DNA of 64,000 nt from Pegea sp. RAD2-039. Its lineage: Eukaryota > Chordata > Thaliacea > Salpida > Salpidae. Both the position numbers and the translations under genes were made by a program. Below the pieces are notes generated by a model that saw only the letters and a list, made by a program, of their open reading frames with translations, was not told the origin of the DNA and did not search any database. Below, piece by piece: positions 46,534 through 57,917 of this stretch (its first letter is position 1; every line of letters starts with the position of its first letter). The stretch is taken from the NCBI GenBank assembly GCA_034620365.1, contig JAQGEQ010000071.1:2356001-2420000 (forward strand). Reading direction: 5' to 3'.

Positions 46534-48520
46534 ATGTCTGATGAAACTTTTAAACCTCGTCGACTGCAACATGTCTTCAAAGATTCTGCCGTAGATTTAA
46601 CAAAATACAGGGACCAACATTTTAAGGTAGGATTTTTTTATTTTTATTAAAGAGATTGAAATAAAATTAAATAATGAATATTTGAATACATTTTGAGACA
46701 AGGCTTAGTTTTTGGTTAAAAAATAAATTATATCTTTTTTATTGGTCATTTAATTTTTGGTCAATAAGAAAATTGTTTTGAATTGCAAAAAACTAATTTA
46801 TTTTTATACAATTTGATGTTGATGAATTATCCAAATTGTTTTTATATATTATTTTGTACAATTTGAAGCTTTTAATAACTTTATCTTATGTGATTTAACA
46901 TGAGGTTCAAATATAAAGTCATCTACTTATATATCTGCTTTTAAAGTTTGTGTTTTAATAATTTTTTATAATATATATTTATATACTTTTCAAAAATATA
47001 GTTTTTAAAGTATCAATAGTTTTGGAAACTATTTTTTATTCTAGTTAAATTTCATTTTACATAACATAAAGTTTAAATATTCTAATTAAAAAGCAATCAA
47101 CTTTTTTGATATTGTAGATATATTGATAACTTTTTTACTAATTTGATAAAGTATAATTTTTAGGAAGTTATTTTATCTTTATTTTCATTTGGAACAATTT
47201 TGTTATTTTATTAATTTTCTTTGTGTCAAATGGTAGACTACTCAGTATTAAGAATGAGTTTTATATAAGTTAATGTAATCAGTTATTATATTTTATAGGG
47301 TCATAAAAAAGAGCAAGAATTCAAACTAAGAAATAGTAAAACTTTGTATGTTGGCAATCTATCTTATTATACAACTGAAGAACAAATACATGAACTCTTT
47401 TCTAAATGTGGCGACATCAAACGTGTTATAATGGGATTAGATAAATTCAAGAAAACTCCCTGCGGATTTTGCTTTGTCGAGTAAGATGGTTATCATCTTA
47501 TACGTTTTATTAGTACTTTTATTTTGAATTATTTTATTTATTAAACTTGTGGCTGTGAGTTACAAATTCAGCAGCTCTTATAACAAATGATGAACTAGGT
47601 AGAATTATAAAAACTTAAGTTGTATTTTTCACAAATACTCTACCACAATAGTGTACAGAGCTTCCAACTTCATACCGTCCTTCATCTTAAAAGTCTCCTA
47701 ACAGTTGGATTACAGGCGCACACAACGCCCAGCTTAATTTGATTTATATCATAAAAATATAATTTAAAGTTATATCAACTGAGACGACACACATTACATC
47801 TTAATAAACCCATATCACCTGGTACATTGGTCAGATTGAATATTTTTCTTATACCGCACAATTAATACATGGAACCAGCTACCATCAGACATTGTCATGT
47901 CAGAATCAATCACGTTGTTCAAGCAGAAGTTGAACTGTTATAATATTGCCAACACTGCCATTTATGAACTATGAATTTTCTTCCCCTTTTTATATGATTA
48001 ACATTCTATGTAATTGTTCACTGTTATATGCTTTGGGGACTACTGAAATACTATTTGTTACATCTTTTTCTTTCTATGTTTCTAACTTAATATATGTTAT
48101 TTGGGAGAATGTGTGTTAGCGGGAGGTGCTCTTTTCAGGCACCCTCCTTCGTATTTGTTCTAATAAATAAATAAGTTTTTAATTGATACTAATTTGAAAA
48201 TTTATAAAGATACCATACTCGTGATGATGCTGAAAACTGTATACGCTACATCAATGGAACTAGATTAGATGATCGAGTTGTACGTACAGATTGGGACGCC
48301 GGATTTGTGGAAGGACGGCAGTATGGGCGTGGAAAGAGTGGTGGACAGGTCCGAGTTTAAACAAAACATTAAAATTCATCTTCAACCTCAAATAGTTTTA
48401 TAAACGGATTTGTTTGTTTGTATTTAGGTAAGAGACGAGTACAGGTCAGATTATGATGCTGGACGTGGAGGTTTTGGATTAAGAGCAGTCTCTAAATCCG
48501 ATCTAAGAAAATCTACTTAA
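46534..48520 (+). CDS. NCBP2: Nuclear cap-binding protein subunit 2 (CBP20), 4 exons
   Basis: Exons 46534-46626, 47299-47480, 48210-48348 and 48428-48520; 168 residues (human 156). CBP20 binds the m7G cap of nuclear RNAs as a dimer with CBP80. One RRM: RNP2 is [13 protein letters not shown]1 is CGFCFVEY split by intron 2. Cap-stacking tyrosines precede it ([11 protein letters not shown]). The C-terminal tail with [28 protein letters not shown], known to fold on cap binding, is intact. Intron 2 (729 nt) contains retroelement remnants but the splice sites are normal; its acceptor is AAAG. Confidence 0.97.
47651..47735 (-). mobile_element. 7SL/SRP-Alu-domain-like (B1-like) sequence in NCBP2 intron 2
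   Basis: On the minus strand the segment starts GCTGGGCGTTGTGTGCGCC, continues TGTAATCCAACTGTTAGGAG and later has GTATGAAGTTGGAAGC, in the order and spacing of 7SL-derived SINEs of the B1/Alu kind: conserved GGGCG-nGTG-GCCTGTAATCC, a GGGAGGC-like block, and a B-box-like GAGTTCGAGGC. The TGTAATCC word is the SRP9/14-binding turn of the SRP RNA Alu domain. The similarity was recognised from memory and is imperfect, so this could be an old 7SL pseudogene, a 7SL-derived SINE, or a coincidence. Confidence 0.4.
48104..48176 (+). mobile_element. Retroelement 3' tail, copy 1
   Basis: GGGAGAATGTGTGTTAGCGG through AGGCACCCTCCTTCG to a TAATAAATAAATAA end. The same words end the SINE at 48904-49080 and a third copy at 49426-49483. 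It sits just before the acceptor of NCBP2 intron 2; the element body upstream is not SINE-like, so this is probably a 5'-truncated LINE or different SINE subfamily. Confidence 0.7.
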
Positions 48521-48900
48521 AACTTTCGGATATACCGATGATGACTGATAGGTTTCTTGATAACTGATTTGTTGTAGCAAACGAGTTTGCTTTTTTCAAC
48601 AGCTAGTTTTCAGCAAAAAATTGTTTTTAGTTTTTGCCAATAGATATACTAGCTTGTTTGTTTAGGACTTGCTGAAAGTCAATTACATTCGTTCAAATTT
48701 ATACTTTGTCGTGTTTATTATCTTCATCTGAGAAAACTACTATCAAAAGCATTTTACTTTTATCTATTCAGACCAATCGGTTGTCAAAACCTTAAAGCTC
48801 GAAAACGGTAGATCTCAGTCTCGAAGGTAGTCACGGATTGGACATTTTTACTTTAAAAGAAATAATAATTACTTATAGAGTAATGATCATGATAACATGA
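48521..48900 (+). other. NCBP2 3' UTR and flank
   Basis: GC-intermediate DNA after the NCBP2 stop, probably its 3' UTR, running into the SINE at 48904. No gene. Confidence 0.5.
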
Positions 48901-48903
48901 TTC

Positions 48904-49080
48904 TGCTTGGTGGCGAAGCGGTTACTACAGGAAGTACCTTCTAGCTAGGAAGTACCGGGTTCGACCCCAGGTGGAGACATATAAAACTCCTGAGAAAAAC
49001 CATAAAAAACTCCTGAGAATGTGTGTTAGTGAGATGTGCTCTCTTTAGGCACCCTCCTTCGCATTTATATATATAAAATA
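48904..49080 (+). mobile_element. tRNA-derived SINE
   Basis: The head has both internal pol III promoter boxes at tRNA spacing: A box TGGCGAAGCGG (48910-48920) and B box GGTTCGACCCC (48958-48968). A linker with a partial duplication (AAAACTCCTGAGAA twice, 48983-49017) follows, then the family tail GAGAATGTGTGTTAG...GGCACCCTCCTTCGCATTT and an AT-rich simple end. This is the only complete copy seen; tail-only relatives flank it on both sides. Confidence 0.85.
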
Positions 49081-49425
49081 AAAACAGTAAAAATTCTATT
49101 AGCTTATTTCCACTTTTGGTTTGTAGATTAAGAAAAACAAATGATATTAGCGAGGTTGCGATTAATTGATACCAAAAATAATCATGTTTCCACCATGACA
49201 TACTTTTTATCAGTAATTAAAGTAAACTCTGATTAATAAATAAAATTTCTTAAAAAAAATGCTTAATTCATAAAAATTCTAATTAACAATTATATCAGAA
49301 CATAATCTCGATGTTTTGATCAAACTTTTCATAAAATCAACTTTAATATCATACACTGACTTAAGAGGTTTAAATATTATAAAGCAATCTGCTACTAGCA
49401 GAAAAACACATTTGTTTTATTATAT

Positions 49426-49483
49426 GTGAGAATGTGTGTTAGCGGGAGGTGCTCTCCTTTGCATTTATTGTTATAAATAAATA
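49426..49483 (+). mobile_element. Retroelement 3' tail, copy 3 (5'-truncated)
   Basis: GTGAGAATGTGTGTTAGCGGGAGGTGCTCTCC then a 13-15-nt deletion relative to the other tails (the AGGCACCCTCC word is missing) and TTTGCATTTATTGTTATAAATAAATA. There is no tRNA-like head upstream, as expected for 5' truncation during target-primed insertion. Confidence 0.75.
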
Positions 49484-49878
49484 TTTAATCAAATGTGACT
49501 TGACAAAAAATGAGATTTTTTAATTGATGGGAAGCCCTCTAGATGGGGTCTTCACAAAGGGTGGTTGGGGCCGCGTTTTAGAACCTTACATTCCAAACGT
49601 CGAAGTTTATTATCAAATACCTTCTTTTCTACTTTTTAAAAGCTGCAAATTGTGTCAAACCAGACTTGCAAAGAAACCCAACATTTGAAATAAATAATTT
49701 CTGTATTTTCTAAAAGCACCGGATTTACAAAATAGAAATTAATTATTAAATCAAAAAAGGTATTAGTCAGCTTAAGCCTAACATCATGATATTGTGAGAA
49801 AATAGAGAAACTATATTTGAAAAATTTAGAACCGTGCATAATAGAAAGCTAATTTACACTAAAATATATTTGAACTAA
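49484..49878. other. Spacer / GOT2 3' flank
   Basis: About 400 bp between the last retroelement tail and the GOT2 stop. A GC-rich run at 49525-49590 is unexplained and could be another repeat remnant. No gene. Confidence 0.4.
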
Positions 49879-52530
49879 TTATTTGGTAACTTGATGAATA
49901 GCATGGGCAAGATGCCCCACATTTGAAGAAGAAACACCAGCAACTGAGATACGACCATCTTTAGTGAGATAGACTGAATGTTCGCTAGTAATTTTTGCAA
50001 CCTGAATCAAATATAATATTAGTAATAGTTTATGAACAGCAACAGTTGGAAGAATTTCTCTTTAATGTCACCTGATCCGGCTTTAATCCTGTGTAACAGA
50101 ACATTCCAATTTGATCAGTTATATGCGACCAATCTTTAATAGATCCTTCTTTAGCCAAGTTATCTTTTAATTGCGTTCTCATAGAAATGATTCGATCAGC
50201 CATTCCCTTGACTTCACATAACCTGTTTATATATGATTAGATCAAAAGTAAATATCAGATTGAAATAATCACCATTGAGATCGAAGGTCAGCATTTCCGA
50301 GAATTGTAGAAGCAATACGAGCCCCATTACAGGGAGGATTTGAATACATTGGTCGGATAATGATTTTAATCTGACTTTCAACTCTAGCTGCTTCTTCCGC
50401 ATCCGCACAGACAACAGTAAAAGCTCCCACACGTTCACCTGTACGAAGAACATCACTGAAAAGTGATTCGATGCTTCATTCATCTCACCATAAAGACCCA
50501 TATTCTTAGCAAATGACTGAGAGAGTAGAATATTATGACCATCAGCAACAAAATGTCGAACTGCTGCAGCATCTTTGTCAATATCACCGCTTGCAAACCC
50601 TTGATAAGCCATATCAAAGAAAGGGAGTAAGCCACGTCGTGAACAGACTTCACTCATCTCTTTCCATTGTTCCATCTAGAAGATGAAGAAGATCGGAGTA
50701 AAAACAATTGAGACTTGCAGAGAACTTACGTTGGGATCAACTCCAGTAGGATTGTGAGCGCAAGCATGGAAGAGGACGATTGAACCTTCAGGGATATTCT
50801 AGAAGAGATTGTTTGTTGGGAGGTTTAGAAGAAGTTTGAAGATCTTACGTTTAAGTCTTCCAGAGCACCACATGAGTCAAATCCACATGTAGAAGGATCA
50901 TAATATCGATAACTCTTTAAATTCAAGCCAGCATTTCTGAAAATTCATGAAAATAAATAAAGATTCACAAGAGTTATCATCTAAGCGTCTTTTAACTAAA
51001 AAATAAAATAGTTGGGATTGATTGAGTAAATACCCCGTCGAAATCATTGGTAATAAAAAGCAATCTAAGATAGGGTGTTGCTAGTAGCAAAGAGCGATGC
51101 TGTTTAAAGAGGTTTGTCCTCCTCTAATAAAGCCTTTGCCTCAAAACACTCTACACGTGCTTCTTTGAGATTGTCAACTTGACTTAAATGATCAATTAAA
51201 GGGGTAAAATCAATGATAAAACCTAGAGATCATCTAGAGAGCTTAGAACAGTTTCTGCTTATTGTTTTACTTTGGTTTTAGGGCCTAAAAGTCAGAGCTA
51301 AATTTGAGAAATGCTGATTGAAAAATAACAGAAAAGAAAATTACTTGAAAATAGGAGTATGATTACCCCATGACGGAGTAGGGAGGTAGATGTCTTTACA
51401 ACCAGCAAATTTGTTCTAAAAAATTAATAATTACATTTTTATTTACTTTGAAGAGTTTGATACAACAAAATACTGACCAGAAAGTAGGCTCCTATCATAA
51501 GAGAGCCAGTCCCAGAAACGCCTTGTATAGTAACATTCTGCCATAAAAAATTAAGTAATAAAATCTAGTTAATATTTTAAAAAAGATGAACTGGTACTTG
51601 TTTGTTTACAAGTTTGTTTTTCAGTTTTCAAATTACAACTAAACCTTACCCTGCAATCTTTGAGAACTTGATTAGATGAATCAAACGCTAACTCAGCTGC
51701 AGCTTTAGTAAACGCAGGCAAGCCAACGATGCCAAGATACTCCTTGTCTAAGTTCTGCTCAGCTACAAGCTGTTCAGCCTTTATATAAAGATTAATAATT
51801 AGATTCAAAAATACAACTTTATAAAGTTGCAAAAAAGAAAACTTGACAGAAGCGAAAATATTCAATTTATAAAAAAATTTGATTAGAACATACTTTTCTG
51901 ACTGAGGGGAGGACATAAGGTTTTCCTGCATCATCACGATATGCACCAACACCAAGGTTCATCTTTTTAGGACTAGTGTCTCTTTTAAAAGCCTCAGTAA
52001 CTCCTAAAATGGCATCAGGGGGTCCCATTTCAACTTTGCCCCACCATGCACTCAACAATCTAAAAAAATAATTAAAAACTCAAATAATGACAAATAAATA
52101 ATTCTACTAAACTAATTATGATTTTATTTTTTAAACTAGTCAATGAATATATAAAATAAATCATAAATAAGTTTCAAAACTTAGAGAAACAACTATTTTT
52201 TGTCAAACAAACAAAATATAAAAAATAAAGATAAAAGTTGGTTTAAACACACTAAGCATATATATTTAAGTACAAACTAAAATTAACAAAACTTATCTTG
52301 GTCTACCACTATTCACAAAATCTTTCCTAATAATAAAGTTTTGAGTTTATATATCATATAACATTTTTAAAGTAGATTAGAGATATAGTTTAAGTTTTTA
52401 TTAGAGATGACTAATGATTTTTACAATATAATTTTTTTATAACAAGGTATTTGATAAAAACTGACCTGTTACAAGACAAAGTAACAGCAGTCTTGTTTTG
52501 AGTTGCAAAAGATGAGAAGTTTTTCAACAT
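49879..52530 (-). CDS. GOT2: Mitochondrial aspartate aminotransferase (11 exons)
   Basis: Exons 52530-52466, 52059-51894, 51778-51650, 51537-51478, 51415-51345, 50936-50849, 50798-50730, 50675-50489, 50438-50273, 50222-50072 and 50001-49879; 424 residues (human 430). A PLP enzyme that exchanges amino groups between aspartate and 2-oxoglutarate; part of the malate-aspartate shuttle. The N-terminus [22 protein letters not shown] is a presequence, then [18 protein letters not shown]. The PLP site is intact: [29 protein letters not shown], and [13 protein letters not shown] with the Schiff-base lysine; the substrate arginine lies in the C-terminal DGRISVAGV region. The mitochondrial rather than cytosolic class fits best by [12 protein letters not shown] and [10 protein letters not shown]. 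The exon 3 lower boundary may be off by 1-2 nt. Confidence 0.96.
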
Positions 52531-54710
52531 ATTTACTTTTATTATGACCTTTAAATTATTAAAGAATAAATTAAGATATATAGTAATTTGCTTTCAGTAA
52601 CGACAACTTTGTTAACTCATATATGAGAAAATGTATTATATCTACAAGCAATCTTGATAACTAATGCTTGACTGAGAAAATACAGAATTATTTGAGTTTG
52701 CATTACGACCTTGAACCAGTCTGCTCAACAAATTTGCTTTTGTAGTTGTCACTTACTATTGTATTATAAAGTATATTGTTGGTATTTAGATCTATCAGAA
52801 ACTTAAGAATAGTTTATGAATCGAATAAACTACTTACCTAAAACATAAGATCATAAAAATAAAGATTAAACAGAGTGCTAATCTAGGAAACCAATTAAAG
52901 AAAAAATTAATAATTAGTAATTAATTAATAAGTTTATTAGATTTTAATTAAAAAAACTTTATATTAAAATCATTAACTTCCTTACATTACATAATATTTT
53001 ATGAAGATATAGAATAAAAAATAATAAGATTTCTGTTTAATCAAAATTGATTCCTGTTTCAATTTAGAGTGTTTAGGTTTGTAGTAAACTTGAAACAAGA
53101 TATCGTAATCGGCATCCCTAACTACGTGTCGCAAGAAACTACGCGAGGTTCTTTCTGTTTCACCTTTAAATGAAAAATTGTATGATTTCGCCACTAGAAA
53201 AGCCCCTTTCGTCTTATTTAAAATGGAGGTTTAATTTTTAGACCGGAAAACTATATTCTAGTTATATAAGCAATTATTTAAAATAATTTACAAGTATAAT
53301 CTTATTACAGCAAAAATTTGTCGCAACATAACGATTCGCCACACAAAATTTTAAATTAACAAAAATGTATTAAAATTAAACATGTATATTGTATATCTTG
53401 TAACATAAGCGAAAAGCAACATAAATTATTAGCAGAACTATTTAAAGTACTGGTCTTCTTATTTTTTTGTAACATTAAAACTAGTGACAAAATTAAAAAT
53501 TCTTTTCTTCAAACAGCCTTCTACTTATCTTTATAAAACTTAAACTATTTTTTAAAGATTTTTCAACCTTTATATTTACTTTATTTTTCAATTTTCCTTT
53601 TTTTAAAACTGTTAATCAAAACTTAATGCTTATGATTATTCTATATAAGTGGCGAATATTTTTTTCATTATTAGGAAATTATTAATGCTTTGATAAGCTC
53701 TTTAACTTTAAGGTGTAATACACCTCAGTGGCAAATATTTAGCAGGTTTTAGCGTCATAAGTAGACTAAAGTTTCTATATGATGCTAAACTGTAAAGGTG
53801 TCAATTTAAGCTATGCAAACAAAATTTTTGGTTTATTTGTTAACATTTATCAAAACTGATAGTAGTTTTAAATAATTTTCTGTTGATTGTTTCATTTTTG
53901 TCTTAAACTTGTATGTATGATAACCACTATGCTTTAAATACGCTGCAATTTTGTTTAGCAAACTTCTAAATAAAAGTCTAAATGTTTAATAAAATTTCAA
54001 TGAATATAATCTTAATTTTTTTTCATTAGAAATTTTTAATAGTTTGTATTTTTTAAAGTTCTTATTGAATAACTCTTAAAATTTGTTTTGAACATAATCT
54101 ACACTTTAATTTTTTATTTTCTTCAAATGTACAGCTGTAAAATTTCTGATTGTAAAAATTCAATTTTGATATATTCTATTTCTTAAACAAATTATATTTT
54201 TAAAATTAATTCAACTTATTGTACTTATTTATAGTAAATAAATCTCTTTAATTTATTAACTAGTAAATTTTATTTAAAAAATAATGTTAATATCTTTTGG
54301 TAATTTATTAAATTTATTTATATTCATTTGTTTTGTTTAATGTATTTATTAGAATTTTGAAAAGCTTTTTTAAGTATATTAGATAAATTTTTTAGATAAA
54401 TAATTAATTTTTAGTTTAGAATTCATTTCAAATACAAGTGTAATATTTTCATTATTAGAAAAAATTTTATTTATTTATTTATGATAAAGTGTCTATTGGT
54501 TATCATATTTCAGTAAATTAATTTAAATCCTAATAATTATGTATAACCTTCTGTCTATATAATTCAAACTGATTTAAATATCATAATTCATTTTGGTAAA
54601 TCATATTAAACCTTATATGGACATTATTTAGGTTTATAAGTCATTTTAAATCATTTATTTTCTCTTCATCAAGCTTTCTTAGAAGTATTACTAGTCTTAC
54701 CTGTTGTAAC
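52531..54710. promoter_or_regulatory. Divergent intergenic region GOT2 / COMMD3
   Basis: 2.2 kb between GOT2 (-) and COMMD3 (+); both promoters should lie here. A GC-richer patch at 53040-53230 with several CpGs and a CCTCCATTTT (YY1-like, minus strand) is the likely GOT2 promoter or first UTR exon. A 70-codon minus-strand frame there (52982-53194) has no recognisable domain. The rest is AT-rich. Confidence 0.4.
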
Positions 54711-55289
54711 ATGGATATTTTGTCTCAAGCTAATCTGAGTAATCTTTCTTATGCCTCTCAAGACTCAATTTTTTTGGATGAAGAGTTTTCCATGCTAGCT
54801 AAGCACGTATTTGAGATAGCTTTGCAACTAACAAATAGTGAAGTTAATCAACCAATCAACTTCTTATTTTCTGATAAAGATCGAAGCAAAATAGAAGCTT
54901 CTTACACAAGCCTGATAACATTATTACTAGAGGCTGCTAAACAGGATATTGAGAGAGATCAACTTGAAGTTATACTAGATGATTGTAATTTTATGCCTAG
55001 TCGTAAAGAAATATTTATTCAATTGTTTGAACAACATAAACAAGAAATTAGAAATGTCTTATCTAGATTTGGTATGGAAACTCAGAATATCATTGATTTA
55101 AACTGGAAGTTGGATTATCAATTTAAGAACAACAAAATTTCAAAGATTAATAATTTGCAATACTCAATCTCATTAAAAAAAGAAAATAATGAAACTATTG
55201 ATTTTCAATGCTCTACTGAAGAATTACAAAATATGCTCAGTATGTTTAAGGAAGCTGCTAAAATGGTAGATAAAGCTACTCAAGTTTGA
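54711..55289 (+). CDS. COMMD3: COMM domain-containing protein 3, single exon
   Basis: 192 residues, human 195, no intron. COMMD3 is a subunit of the Commander complex, which with the CCC/retriever assembly recycles membrane proteins from endosomes. The N-terminal helical HN domain covers about residues 1-120 (ILDDCNFMPSRKEIFIQLFEQHK matches the COMMD3 ...DCKFD... region in pieces). The COMM domain starts IIDLNWKLDYQFKNN and ends FQCSTEELQNMLSMFKEAAKMVDKATQV, close to the human ending. An acceptor-like TTTCTTAG lies 30 nt before the ATG, which could be a UTR intron or trans-splice site. Confidence 0.93.
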   Translation: MDILSQANLSNLSYASQDSIFLDEEFSMLAKHVFEIALQLTNSEVNQPINFLFSDKDRSKIEASYTSLITLLLEAAKQDIERDQLEVILDDCNFMPSRKEIFIQLFEQHKQEIRNVLSRFGMETQNIIDLNWKLDYQFKNNKISKINNLQYSISLKKENNETIDFQCSTEELQNMLSMFKEAAKMVDKATQV

Positions 55290-56590
55290 ATATTGATCAA
55301 GTAATTTATGGTTTATATATCTTTTCAGCTATAATTTTTCATGCTTTCTCATTTAACTATTTTTATAAAGACTAATGTCAAAAATCATCAAAATAAAATT
55401 GACTAAATTTTTCTCTTTTGATTGCAGCAACTTTATTTTTGATATAAATTTTATTCATCTTTAACCGCATTAAAATATTGATATCCAAATTTTGTTAAAG
55501 GTTTTGTTGATCAAGTATATCTAATAAAATGTATTTTGTTACAAATTCATAATTTTTTAGCCTAACATCTTTATTCAATTAAAGATTTCTAAATGATTTT
55601 GGTTTATTCGTGCAATTATTAAATCAAATAATAAAAATTTTGATTTTTTAAACCTATTTTTGAACTATATAGAAAGTTTTTCTTCTTCAGTACTTTCCAA
55701 ATCTTTAAAATTATAATTTTTATCTACTTCTAGATATTATTTAGTAATGGAAGGTTTACAATAAGATTTTGGGTAGACCCATTTATTTTCGTGCTTTTTT
55801 GTTTATTTACTTTTTACTTGATAATTTCTTTATAGCTAAAACTATAAAGTTCTAATAAAAAAATTTCACAATTATATCATTGCTTTTTGGTAGTCAATTA
55901 AATTTTACTTTCAGTCTTTCTTAGTTTTTACATTTCAAATTAACTTTGAATTGTTTCAACTTTAGTAATTTATCATTAAAATTAGAATTTAAACTATTAC
56001 AACATTTTTATACCTAAATTTTTCAAAAGTTATATAACTTTATGACCTTCTGATAAACTTCACTTTTGAAATTAAATTTTATAAAGAAACAAATATTGAA
56101 CCTAATTCTTCAAAACAAGCCACTAATACTAAATTACAAGCTACTTGGACCAAAATAAACAACATTCATTCTTTTTAACAAACGTTTATATAATAACATA
56201 CATAAAGCACAGAAAGTAATTATATTTTATAGAATAAACTAAATAATAATATAATTTGTAGGAATAAGACTGCTTTAAATGAAAACTTCAATAATAAATA
56301 ATAAATCAAATAGACATCAAGTGATTGTTTAATCTGGTTGAATATTTGAAAAATTGAACTTACAAAGTTAGATTTGAAAAAAAGTTTTATATTTTACAGT
56401 TTTTGAAGCAATATTATTGAAAGCTACAAAAAGCATTAGTAAAAAAAATAGTGATTAAATTCAATACATGATAAATAATGAAGGTACCAACAAAGACAAT
56501 ACATGGTATGTAAAGTTCTGAGCTTAAATACGTGAATTCATATAGAAGCTTTTTAAGATAATAAAAGTTACATTTGAGATATTATGACAT
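55290..56590. other. Convergent intergenic COMMD3 / YIPF1
   Basis: 1.3 kb between convergent genes, holding both 3' UTRs. AT-rich; nothing else recognised. Confidence 0.5.
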
Positions 56591-57917
56591 TCAGATTAAG
56601 GTGGTTACACTTGCAGTTGTGTTAACTGAAATTGGGTTATGCTCATGACTAAAAAAGTACAATTTGATAGAAATAGTTAACCCGAAATGCAGAATTATAA
56701 CACACAATAGAGCAATGAGGGATACTTTTTTGGAAACATGAGCAATAGCATTCCATAACTTCAAACAGAGTATACCGCCAGACAAAAGAACAGATACAAA
56801 CACGAGAAGCCAATTAAAAATATCATTTCTAACCAGTAGAAGCATACAAGTAGGAATCAATAATGACATTGAATAACCATAGTTAGAAATAAAATCACTC
56901 ACTTTATAATCAAATGGACCACTTTTCCATCTAATAAGTCCATAGAATATAGTAGGAACCAAAAAGCTATAAACAAAAACCAAAATCCCAGAAATTGAAA
57001 GCCTTTCAAATTGTGGAGTGTAAACATAGCTGTCTGAATTATTAGACCAATGATTAAACACAGTATTTAAATTACTGAAAACACTGATTACAACAACTAA
57101 AGTTGCACAGATCCAAACTGGCCCATAAAGATCAGCTTTTCCACCATAATATCTTTGACTTTGATATCTACTTGGAAATGGAATGATAGAATTTTTGAGA
57201 TTATCCAAAACCATATTAGTATTTACATCAAAAAATTGTTGATAATAAGCAAAACTCCAAACTGGATGACTTTCAGTTTTTATCAAAGATGATGAATCGT
57301 CTTCAACTAAGTTAGTTTCTTCTGAAACCGGAAATTCAGAAAAGTTATAAGTTTTTGAGTCTTTCTCTATCTCCAAGGTTGCAGCTGCTTCTATCAAAAC
57401 AATTTTGAATTTTTAAAAGAAACCAAATAAATTAACATTAAGTAATTTAAATAAAATATCAATTAAGATAAAAAATATAAGATTTAATTTATCAATTCTC
57501 CTTAAACAGATTAATAATATTTTGATACCTTTGAGAATAGATATATTAACAATATAAGCAAAAAAAACAATAATCAAGAACAATAATCTTTTAAATAATA
57601 AAAGCAATAAAAGAGCTGCTAAGATCACCAATAATCCAAATCAGATCAGGATTAAAAATATAAATGTTATTATAAAAATCAAATCTATACTATAGTACTT
57701 GATATATACAAATATAACTTCTCTTACAACTGCATAAAATTAAATAGATAATTTATATTATGCAAAATAAACATTAATTTTTAAAATATTTATAAATATT
57801 AATGTTTGCAATTGAAAATAAATTACCATCTTCATTTTCTTTTGAAAAACCACTTTCATTCCAAAACTGAAACTCAGAGGAGTCACCTTCTTCTACATTT
57901 ATTTTAGTGGATTCCAT
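56591..57917 (-). CDS. YIPF1: YIPF1/YIPF2 Yip1-domain Golgi protein (2 exons)
   Basis: Exons 57917-57827 and 57390-56591; 296 residues. Yip1-family proteins are five-helix membrane proteins of ER exit sites and Golgi that bind Rab GTPases and assist vesicle transport. After a 70-residue acidic cytosolic N-terminus come the family landmarks WSFAYYQQFFDVNT (human FEYYQTFFDVDT), DLYGPVWICATLV (DLYGPFWICATLVF), PTIFYGLIRW, YGYSMSLLIPT and WLLVFVSVLLSGGILCLKLW. The C-terminus has NTTASVTT, resembling the Thr/Asn-rich tail of YIPF1. The YIPF1/2 subgroup is clear, the choice between them is not. An AAG acceptor lies 23 nt before the ATG. Confidence 0.9.

Noticed and set aside
48904-48975. A functional tRNA gene
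   Set aside because: A and B boxes are present, but no acceptor stem pairing is visible and the sequence continues into the retroelement tail, so it is a SINE head.
52982-53194. 70-codon minus-strand frame upstream of GOT2
   Set aside because: Its second half is AT-rich Lys/Tyr/Phe filler and I see no domain. The GC-richer part is more likely the GOT2 promoter or a UTR exon.
57413-57631. 72-codon hydrophobic frame in the YIPF1 intron
   Set aside because: AT-rich codons (Ile, Leu, Phe, Lys) make a hydrophobic chance frame; it lies inside the intron between two well-supported exons.
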